A DNA stretch of 6,405 bases from an uncultured Thermomicrobiales bacterium (GTDB lineage: Bacteria > Chloroflexota > Chloroflexia > Thermomicrobiales > Thermomicrobiaceae), in contig CALAGB010000064.1 in the NCBI GenBank assembly GCA_937891245.1, positions 1-6,405 of the forward strand. Direction: 5' to 3'. Position 1 is the first letter of the stretch, and every line of letters starts with the position of its first letter. The position numbers and the translations under genes are program-made. The notes beneath the pieces are model-generated. The model saw only the letters and a list, made by a program, of their open reading frames with translations, was not told the DNA's origin and did no database searches. Of the stretch, positions 1 through 4,241 are shown piece by piece.

Positions 1-698
1 TCCTGGTGCACCTGCTCGACCGCCAGCACTTTTTCGCGGGCTCCCGCTTCGCCAACCGACGAGCCATCGAGTCCAAGGGCGGCAACATCTATGCGTTCCA
101 GCGGCTTCTTTTTCGCCTGCATCATCCCTTTAAAGGACGGATAGCGTGGCTCCGCGATACTGGCGGTAACCGTCAGCAACGCCGGGAGCGACGCTTGGAT
201 CGTGCGATAACCGCTCTCGGTATCTTGCTGCGCCGAAATCAAAGAGCCGTCGACCGTGACCGACCGAGCGAAGCTGACCAACGGCAGATCCAGCAGTTCG
301 GCCAGCGCTCCAGGAACCATCCCGGTATAGGCGTCGGTGCTCTCGGTGGCGCAGATCACCAAATCGGGCTGTTCATTCTTAAGTACAGCCGCCAACGCGC
401 GCACTGTGCTGACGACGTCCGAACCGGCGAGCGCGTCATCGGTGATAAGCGTCGCACGGTCGATTCCCATCGCCATCGCGCGACGCAGAGCATCATCGGC
501 GCCGTCCGGTCCCATGCTGATAGCGACCGTCTCTCCGCCGTGCTCTTCAACCAGCGTGAGCGCCGTTTCGACGCTGAATTCATCGGACGGATCGAGGATC
601 GATTGGCCGCGGTCACGGACCAATCGCTTTGTGCCTGGATCGACGACCATTGGCATCGTCGGATCGGGGATATGCTTGACGCAGACACAGACTTTCAT
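1..698 (-). CDS. etfB: Electron transfer flavoprotein subunit beta (partial, C-terminus off the left edge)
   Basis: ETF-beta forms a heterodimer with ETF-alpha that takes electrons from acyl-CoA dehydrogenases and passes them to the quinone pool via ETF:quinone oxidoreductase; it acts in the cytoplasm. Read on the minus strand from ATG at 698-696, 232 residues are visible, starting MKVCVCVKHIPDPTMPMVVD, the usual ETF-beta N-terminus. Next come a nucleotide-binding segment with A-I-S-M-G-P-D-G-A-D-D-A-L-R-R-A-M-A-M-G (about residues 60-80), then C-A-T-E-S-T-D-A-Y-T-G-M-V-P (about 120-133) and the ETF-beta signature area E-S-G-Y-R-T-I-Q-A-S-L-P-A-L-L-T-V (about 170-186). The family is about 250-265 aa, so some 20-30 residues are missing. 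The frame stays open to base 1. etfA is expected just beyond the left edge but is not seen. The gene is divergent from the acyl-CoA dehydrogenase cluster, its natural electron donor. The call is firm; the exact physiological partner is inferred. Confidence 0.95.
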   Translation of the reverse strand, partial: MKVCVCVKHIPDPTMPMVVDPGTKRLVRDRGQSILDPSDEFSVETALTLVEEHGGETVAISMGPDGADDALRRAMAMGIDRATLITDDALAGSDVVSTVRALAAVLKNEQPDLVICATESTDAYTGMVPGALAELLDLPLVSFARSVTVDGSLISAQQDTESGYRTIQASLPALLTVTASIAEPRYPSFKGMMQAKKKPLERIDVAALGLDGSSVGEAGAREKVLAVEQVHQ

Positions 699-710
699 AA
701 ACTGCTGCTA

Positions 711-717
711 TCCTTCC
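711..717 (-). promoter_or_regulatory. Ribosome binding site of etfB
   Basis: The minus strand reads GGAAGGA here, with 12 bases between its end and the ATG at 698. The spacing is slightly long, but no better purine run lies closer, and the protein starts at the usual ETF-beta N-terminus. Confidence 0.6.
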
Positions 718-722
718 GGGTC

Positions 723-734
723 GTTCGATCGAAC
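723..734. promoter_or_regulatory. Perfect 12-base palindrome GTTCGATCGAAC in the etfB leader
   Basis: The sequence is identical to its own reverse complement over 12 bases and sits 24 bases upstream of the etfB start, next to its ribosome binding site. By chance about one such site is expected per 4 kb, less with GC bias. It could be a repressor operator (TetR- or GntR-type regulators of fatty acid genes use short palindromes), but no regulator gene is visible, so the role is inference. Confidence 0.35.
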
Positions 735-826
735 CCTTCAATTGGGAGCGTTGATCCAGTCACTGTGTGGTGCAGGCAGAGCTGCCGGTACCGTCGCCAG
801 TAGTCGCGCCGGGCACGAGCGTTGAT

Positions 827-859
827 AGAGGCGCGTTTTGGCGATGATATAAGAGGCGC
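827..859. repeat. Direct repeat AGAGGCGC x2 flanking the etfB -10 box
   Basis: AGAGGCGC occurs at 827-834 and again at 852-859, 25 bases apart. The first copy lies just past the expected transcription start of the etfB promoter and the second lies in its -35/-10 spacer, so the pair brackets the -10 hexamer (844-849). It is either a regulatory half-site pair or chance; eight bases is short. Confidence 0.3.
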
Positions 860-872
860 CGGTGCTTTTCAA
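844..872 (-). promoter_or_regulatory. Sigma70-type promoter for etfB
   Basis: On the minus strand TTGAAA (872-867) and TATCAT (849-844) are separated by exactly 17 bases. Each hexamer matches the housekeeping consensus at 5 of 6 positions. This is the best promoter in the window. The predicted start near 837 gives a leader of about 138 bases before etfB, long enough to include the palindrome at 723-734. Confidence 0.6.
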
Positions 873-897
873 CAGCCGGGCATGCTTCGGCCGTTCA

Positions 898-916
898 CGA
901 TATCGACATATGATGT
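898..916. promoter_or_regulatory. Adjacent palindromes between the divergent promoters
   Basis: CGATATCG (898-905, perfect palindrome) is followed at once by ACAT-ATG-ATGT (906-916, inverted repeat with a 3-base centre). The pair lies upstream of both predicted promoters (minus -35 ends at 872, plus -35 begins at 939), where a regulator shared by both transcription units would bind. The role is inference. Confidence 0.3.
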
Positions 917-938
917 TGGCAGGTTGTGGGCTTTTCTG

Positions 939-967
939 TTGACGCTCTGCAGAGAAGAATGTAGCGT
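939..967 (+). promoter_or_regulatory. Candidate promoter for the acyl-CoA dehydrogenase cluster
   Basis: TTGACG (939-944, 5 of 6 to the -35 consensus) is followed after 17 bases by TAGCGT (962-967, a weak -10 with 3 of 6). The poor -10 could mean an activator-dependent promoter or a different sigma factor. A start near 974 would leave a leader of about 165 bases. No better plus-strand pair was seen between here and the gene. Confidence 0.35.
945..954. promoter_or_regulatory. Perfect 10-base palindrome CTCTGCAGAG inside the promoter spacer
   Basis: This palindrome directly abuts the TTGACG box and fills more than half of the 17-base spacer. A protein bound here would block RNA polymerase, so it is a good candidate repressor operator for the dehydrogenase cluster. 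The symmetry is seen directly; its function is inferred. Confidence 0.35.
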
Positions 968-994
968 ATGCTCAGACGGAAATGGTGAGATAGG

Positions 995-1016
995 TGCACC
1001 GTGCGATGTACCGTGC
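995..1016 (+). repeat. Direct repeat TGCACCGTGC / TGTACCGTGC in the leader
   Basis: Two 10-base copies (995-1004 and 1007-1016) match at 9 of 10 positions with a 12-base period. The first overlaps the palindrome GGTGCACC (993-1000). The repeat sits in the predicted untranslated leader about 125-145 bases before the dehydrogenase start. Function unknown. Confidence 0.35.
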
Positions 1017-1123
1017 TCCGACCGAAGATCATCGCTGGTTCGGAGTGGTATCGGCGGGCCGCCGGGCTCTCGATGGAAGTCGCCACCGGAGCGACCATGA
1101 ACCGACGGGGCGATGGAGCGATC

Positions 1124-1130
1124 AGGGAGG
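1124..1130 (+). promoter_or_regulatory. Ribosome binding site AGGGAGG of acyl-CoA dehydrogenase subunit A
   Basis: A strong purine run ends 8 bases before ATG 1139 and decides the start. An in-frame ATG at 1097 has only GGAG at 1088-1091 with a 5-base gap, and it would add 14 residues unlike the normal N-terminus of the family. Confidence 0.75.
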
Positions 1131-1138
1131 TTCTCCGC

Positions 1139-2389
1139 ATGGATCTCAATTACACCGCTGAAGATCAGGCGTTCCGACAACACGTCCGTGACTGGCTCAA
1201 GGAAAACCTGCCGCGCAAAAAGCCCGAGACGATGGATGAAAAGCGTGAGTGGCACACCAAACTGTATGAAGCAGGCTTTCTCGGCATGGGTTGGCCGAAA
1301 GCATACGGCGGCCAGGAAGCGCGTCCGATGGAGCAGGCGATTGTCGGCGAAGAGTTGGCGCGAGCCGGTGCTCCCGCATCGTTAAACGGTCTGGGCATCT
1401 CGATTTTCGCCCCAACGCTTATTCACCACGGGACCGCGCAACAAAAGGCCGATCACGTCAAGAAGATCCTGACCGCCGAAGAGATCTGGTGCCAGCTCTA
1501 TTCCGAGCCGAATTCCGGTTCCGACCTCGCGTCGTTGCAATGCCGCGCCGATGTCGACGGCGACGAGTTTGTGATCAACGGCCAGAAGATCTGGACCAGC
1601 GGCGCCTACAACTCCGACTGGGGCATGATGCTGGCACGTACCGATCGCAACGCGCCGAAGCACAACGGCATCTCTTGCATCATGATCGACATGCACGCAC
1701 CGGGAGTTGAAGTTCGCCCGCTCAAACAGATCAGCGGCAGCCAGGAGTTTTGCGAAGTCTTCTTCACCAACGTACGTGTCCCTGCCGACAACCTGGTCGG
1801 AGAAATGAACTCGGGCTGGCGTATCGCTCAGACGACGCTTGGCTACGAGCGTGGCGGCAACTCGCTCAGCCGCGTCTCGCGCATGTTGCAGTCGTTTGAT
1901 CGCTTGCTCGATGTCGCACAAACGCTGCGCGTCGACGGCACGCGCGCCATCGATGATCCGATCATCCGCCAGAAGCTCGGCGAAATCTATTCTGAGATCG
2001 AGGTACTCCGCTATTCGTCGCTGCGCATTTTGAGCAGCCTCGAAAAGGGTCAGCGCCCCGGTCCGGAGTCATCGATCGCCAAGCTTCACTATTCCGAACT
2101 CGACAAGCATATCCAGGAAGTGATCATGGATATCCTCGGTCCGTACGGCCAGCAGATCGGTGGCGGACCGGACGAATTCAAGTTCATGACCGACAGTGAT
2201 GAGTACGGTGAATCGGGAAGTTGGGCATACACCTTCCTCTATTCGCGGGCCGGCACGATCTACGCCGGTTCATCGGAGATTCAGAAGAATATCCTCGGCG
2301 AGCGTGTCCTCGGCCTGCCAAAAGAAGTGCGTGCCGACCGCATCGATCTCGCGCAGCGCGCCGCGGCCGGCGCGAAGGGGGCGGAGTAA
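1139..2389 (+). CDS. Acyl-CoA dehydrogenase, subunit A (FadE26/ChsE4-like, catalytic subunit)
   Basis: Flavin-dependent alpha,beta-desaturation of an acyl-CoA, with electrons passing to ETF. The protein is 416 aa and starts MDLNYTAEDQAFRQHVRDWL, the usual ACAD helical N-terminal domain (about 1-115). The middle beta domain (about 117-225) has Y-S-E-P-N-S-G-S-D (121-129) and V-I-N-G-Q-K-I-W-T-S-G (145-155). The C-terminal helical domain ends with I-Y-A-G-S-S-E-I-Q-K-N-I-L-G-E-R. The YEGT glutamate of medium-chain dehydrogenase is Ala376 here. The likely base is E237 in L-G-Y-E-R-G-G, aligned by eye with the isovaleryl-CoA dehydrogenase position. The FAD motifs R-x-Q-F-G and Q-x-x-G-G-x-G are absent. 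In mycobacterial alpha2-beta2 dehydrogenases the partner supplies such motifs, and here that would be the next gene, whose ATG abuts this stop. Membership of the family is certain; heteromeric assembly is inferred; the substrate is unknown. Confidence 0.93.
   Translation: MDLNYTAEDQAFRQHVRDWLKENLPRKKPETMDEKREWHTKLYEAGFLGMGWPKAYGGQEARPMEQAIVGEELARAGAPASLNGLGISIFAPTLIHHGTAQQKADHVKKILTAEEIWCQLYSEPNSGSDLASLQCRADVDGDEFVINGQKIWTSGAYNSDWGMMLARTDRNAPKHNGISCIMIDMHAPGVEVRPLKQISGSQEFCEVFFTNVRVPADNLVGEMNSGWRIAQTTLGYERGGNSLSRVSRMLQSFDRLLDVAQTLRVDGTRAIDDPIIRQKLGEIYSEIEVLRYSSLRILSSLEKGQRPGPESSIAKLHYSELDKHIQEVIMDILGPYGQQIGGGPDEFKFMTDSDEYGESGSWAYTFLYSRAGTIYAGSSEIQKNILGERVLGLPKEVRADRIDLAQRAAAGAKGAE
2375..2381 (+). 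promoter_or_regulatory. Ribosome binding site of subunit B inside the end of subunit A
   Basis: AAGGGGG ends 8 bases before ATG 2390 and lies within the last codons of subunit A. With TAA and ATG contiguous (2387-2392), ribosomes ending A can restart on B, suggesting translational coupling and near-equal subunit supply. Confidence 0.6.
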
Positions 2390-3541
2390 ATGGACTTCGA
2401 TTTCACCGAAGATCAGGTGATGCTGCGCAATCTGACGCGTGAGTTTCTGACCGAGCAGTGTCCGGTCTCGCATGTGCGCGCCATGATGAATGACCCGCGC
2501 GGCTACGATCCGGCCATCTACCAGCAGTTGATCCAGCTCGGAATGCTCCCGTTTCCTGAATCGTACGGCGGGTCCGGGCTTGGCATGATCGAGCAAGCGA
2601 TCATTCTGGAGGAGATGGGCCGCATTCCGTATCCCGGCCCCTACTTCGCCACCGTCATCCTCGCCGGTGCGGCGATCATGCAGTCGAACGACACGAACGC
2701 GATGTCGCGCTATCTTCCTGACATTTGCAACGGCGACTTCACGATGACCCTCGCCTTCCTGGAAGACGCCATCGGCTGGGGACCGAGCGAAATCTCCATG
2801 CCGATGACGAAAGAAGGTGGCTTCTACCGGCTAAGCGGTGTCAAACGTTTTGTCCCGTACGGACAGACCGCCGACGTGATTCTCGTAGCCACGCGCACCG
2901 GTGGTTCCAGAGAGGAAGGCGTTTCGCTCATCGCGGTACCGCGCGACGCCGCCGGTCTGAGCATTGAGCCGGACGTGATGATGGATATGTCGACTCGCAC
3001 CGCCGGCCTCAAATTTGATGATGTCCATGTGCCGATCGAAAATCTGATCGGGATCGAGGGTGAAGCGTGGCCGGTGCTGGAAGCGACCCTTCGCGTCGCG
3101 TCGGTCGGGGCGGCCGCCGAAATGCTTGGCGCATCACGCAAGTCGCTCGAAATGTCCGTTGACTACGCCAAGGTCCGCAAACAGTTCGGCCAGTTCATCG
3201 GCCAGTTCCAGGCGGTCAAGCACAAACTCGCCGAGATGCTGCAGAAGGCCGAAGCGGCGCATTCGGCGGTCTATTACGCCGCTTGGGCGCTGGATGCCCA
3301 CGCGCCGGACTCGATTTTGGCGGCATCGGTCGCCAAGTCGGCGCTCAATGAAGCGTCGCGCTCCGTCTGCGGTGAGGCGATTCAGGTGCATGGCGGCATT
3401 GGGTTCACCTGGGAGTACGACCTCCATCTCTACTTCAAACGCGCCAAGCATCTCGAGCCGTTCTACGGCAATACCGAGCATCATCGGGAGAAGGCGCTGC
3501 AGGAAGTGCTGGCCGGTCGTGTCGCGGGCGCGACTGCCTGA
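2390..3541 (+). CDS. Acyl-CoA dehydrogenase-like protein, subunit B (FadE27/ChsE5-like, no catalytic Glu)
   Basis: 383 aa, starting MDFDFTEDQVMLRNLTREFL, with the three-domain acyl-CoA dehydrogenase fold. The flavin motifs are present: V-R-K-Q-F-G-Q-F-I-G-Q-F-Q (262-274, R263 for the FAD pyrophosphate) and Q-V-H-G-G-I-G-F (332-339). The catalytic positions are not. The segment matching the YEGT loop reads P-F-Y-G-N-T-E (357-363), and the helix matching the isovaleryl-CoA dehydrogenase base reads T-L-R-V-A-S-V-G (233-240), with no glutamate. The usual E-P-x-x-G-S-D segment is replaced by L-E-D-A-I-G-W-G-P-S-E (124-134). The protein is therefore probably inactive alone and completes the flavin site of subunit A. 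Gene order, zero spacing and complementary motif loss all support an A2B2 enzyme like FadE26-FadE27 of mycobacteria. Family is certain; subunit role is a well-supported inference. The coding sequence is intact, so it is not a decaying paralogue. Confidence 0.92.
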   Translation: MDFDFTEDQVMLRNLTREFLTEQCPVSHVRAMMNDPRGYDPAIYQQLIQLGMLPFPESYGGSGLGMIEQAIILEEMGRIPYPGPYFATVILAGAAIMQSNDTNAMSRYLPDICNGDFTMTLAFLEDAIGWGPSEISMPMTKEGGFYRLSGVKRFVPYGQTADVILVATRTGGSREEGVSLIAVPRDAAGLSIEPDVMMDMSTRTAGLKFDDVHVPIENLIGIEGEAWPVLEATLRVASVGAAAEMLGASRKSLEMSVDYAKVRKQFGQFIGQFQAVKHKLAEMLQKAEAAHSAVYYAAWALDAHAPDSILAASVAKSALNEASRSVCGEAIQVHGGIGFTWEYDLHLYFKRAKHLEPFYGNTEHHREKALQEVLAGRVAGATA

Positions 3542-3559
3542 CGCGTTGGGCTACAGAGT

Positions 3560-3565
3560 GGAGGG
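3560..3565 (+). promoter_or_regulatory. Ribosome binding site GGAGGG supporting a TTG start
   Basis: GGAGGG ends 8 bases before TTG 3574. There is no ATG or GTG at a matching distance in that frame, so this site fixes TTG as the start of the hydratase gene. Confidence 0.7.
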
Positions 3566-3573
3566 ACGCGACG

Positions 3574-4062
3574 TTGAGCGATTCGCAAACGAACGAGGAC
3601 CGCGTCGTAACCAGCGTCGCGGAATTGAAGGAGTTAGTCGGCCAGGAGTTGAGCGTTGGAGACTGGGTCGAAATAACCCAGGATCGCGTCAACGCCTTTG
3701 CTGACGTGACGGGTGACCACCAATACATCCATGTAGATCCCGAGCGCGCGAAACAGACATTCTTCGGTGGAACGGTCGCGCACGGGTACCTGACGCTCTC
3801 TCTGTTGCCGATGCTTGGCGCCAACCGCCACGGCATCAAGATCAACCTCAACGGCAAGATGGCCGTCAACTATGGTCTGAACAAGGTTCGCTTTCCGGCG
3901 CCAGTGCGCGTCGGTAAGCGCATTCGACTGCATACCAGGCTGATCGCGGTCGAGGAGATCGGTGATCGGGCCGTGCAGACGACAAACTTGCAGACCATCG
4001 AGATCGAGGGAGAAGAGAAGCCGGCCTGTGTCGCGGAGACGCTCGGTCGGATCTATTTCTAG
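3574..4062 (+). CDS. MaoC-family (R)-specific enoyl-CoA hydratase
   Basis: Adds water to a 2-enoyl-CoA to give a (3R)-hydroxyacyl-CoA; cytoplasmic, usually a hot-dog-fold dimer. The protein is 162 aa, within the range for single-domain MaoC/PhaJ-like enzymes (about 135-165). The hydratase motif is clear: A-D-V-T-G-D-H-Q-Y-I-H-V-D-P (43-56), with D48 and H53 in the D-x4-H arrangement of the PhaJ catalytic dyad. It is followed by F-F-G-G-T-V-A-H-G-Y-L-T-L-S-L-L (63-78). The G-D-H-Q-x-I-H-V-D-P form resembles Mycobacterium Rv0130. The gene starts at TTG, 32 bases after subunit B, and is likely cotranscribed with the dehydrogenase, whose product it would hydrate. It lacks the DUF35-partnered split architecture of the mycobacterial ChsH1-ChsH2 hydratase. 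The alternative, a (3R)-hydroxyacyl-ACP dehydratase, cannot be excluded from sequence. Confidence 0.92.
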   Translation: MSDSQTNEDRVVTSVAELKELVGQELSVGDWVEITQDRVNAFADVTGDHQYIHVDPERAKQTFFGGTVAHGYLTLSLLPMLGANRHGIKINLNGKMAVNYGLNKVRFPAPVRVGKRIRLHTRLIAVEEIGDRAVQTTNLQTIEIEGEEKPACVAETLGRIYF

Positions 4063-4082
4063 GCAACCGCTCATCGGTTGCC
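4062..4082 (+). terminator. Hairpin at the hydratase stop codon, possible terminator or processing site
   Basis: GGCAACCG (4062-4069) and CGGTTGCC (4075-4082) form a perfect 8-bp stem with a 5-base CTCAT loop. The stem begins at the last base of the TAG stop. A weaker 5-bp hairpin follows (ACGGT 4085-4089, ACCGT 4094-4098). No T-run follows, so this is not a textbook intrinsic terminator. It may slow polymerase, protect the 3' end of the upstream message, or attenuate readthrough to the synthetase gene. Confidence 0.45.
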
Positions 4083-4119
4083 GCACGGTTCAGACCGTCA
4101 TTCGGTTGAGTGGCGGTTC
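4071..4119 (+). repeat. Duplicated motif TCAT(T)CGGTTG-N5-CGGTTC
   Basis: CGGTTG-N5-CGGTTC occurs twice, with CGGTTG at 4075 and 4103 (28 bases apart) and CGGTTC at 4086 and 4114. Each unit is preceded by TCAT or TCATT. Within each unit the half-sites are 11 bases apart, one helical turn, like the tandem half-sites bound by OmpR/PhoB-type regulators. The first half-site also forms the right arm of the stop-codon hairpin. The repetition is seen directly; a regulator-binding role is inferred. Confidence 0.5.
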
Positions 4120-4145
4120 GCTTCAATGAAGAAGCGTGACGAACC
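4115..4145 (+). other. Bulged hairpin in the hydratase-synthetase gap
   Basis: GGTTC (4115-4119) plus GCTTC (4120-4124) can pair with GAAGC (4131-4135) and GAACC (4141-4145), around a 6-base loop and a 5-base bulge (4136-4140). It is the third potential stem in a row after the hydratase stop. Base pairing is visible; stability was not computed. Confidence 0.3.
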
Positions 4146-4179
4146 AGTGGCGCGGCGCGGCGCCGTCATCTTGCGCTGT

Positions 4180-4211
4180 GTTCGAGACTTCGGACGAACG
4201 AACCCCGTTCG
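4180..4211 (+). promoter_or_regulatory. Mutually exclusive hairpins ahead of the synthetase gene
   Basis: CGAAC at 4195-4199 can pair upstream with GTTCG (4180-4184) or, as CGAACG (4195-4200), downstream with CGTTCG (4206-4211, 6-bp stem and 5-base loop). The second hairpin ends 18 bases before the synthetase ribosome binding site. Alternative pairing of this kind is typical of leader switches, but the stems are short and may be fortuitous. No convincing sigma70 promoter was found in this gap. Confidence 0.25.
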
Positions 4212-4228
4212 AAGCGGAGGCATCTGGG

Positions 4229-4234
4229 TGAGGA
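4229..4234 (+). promoter_or_regulatory. Ribosome binding site TGAGGA of the acyl-CoA synthetase
   Basis: TGAGGA ends 7 bases before ATG 4242. It favours this start over the in-frame ATG at 4350, which lacks a comparable purine run. Confidence 0.6.
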
Positions 4235-4241
4235 TGTGCGC

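Noticed and set aside
6..803. Plus-strand 265-codon open frame opposite etfB
   Set aside because: Arg/His-rich translation with no recognisable fold. It lies antisense to a clear ETF-beta gene, as expected for long shadow frames in GC-rich DNA.
822..1100. 92-codon plus-strand frame (TTG start) in the divergent control region
   Set aside because: No ribosome site, no recognisable domain, and it runs through promoter and palindrome elements. A regulator gene here was considered and not found.
1001..1138. N-terminal extension of subunit A from upstream in-frame starts (GTG 1001, ATG 1097)
   Set aside because: The extra residues are Arg/Gly-rich and unlike the family, while ATG 1139 has AGGGAGG at ideal spacing.
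869..1255. 128-codon minus-strand frame overlapping the dehydrogenase start
   Set aside because: Overlaps the strong ribosome site and N-terminus of subunit A on the opposite strand; composition is not protein-like.
2390..3541. Subunit B as a pseudogene, because the catalytic glutamate is missing
   Set aside because: The frame is intact, flavin motifs are kept, and it is coupled to subunit A. Glutamate-less partners are known in heteromeric dehydrogenases.
3060..3704. 214-codon plus-strand frame bridging subunit B and the hydratase
   Set aside because: Ser/Arg-rich out-of-frame translation; both underlying genes are intact in their own frames, so it is not a frameshifted fusion.
4062..4082. 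Textbook rho-independent terminator after the hydratase gene
   Set aside because: The stem is good but no T-run follows, so only a tentative terminator/processing-site call is made.
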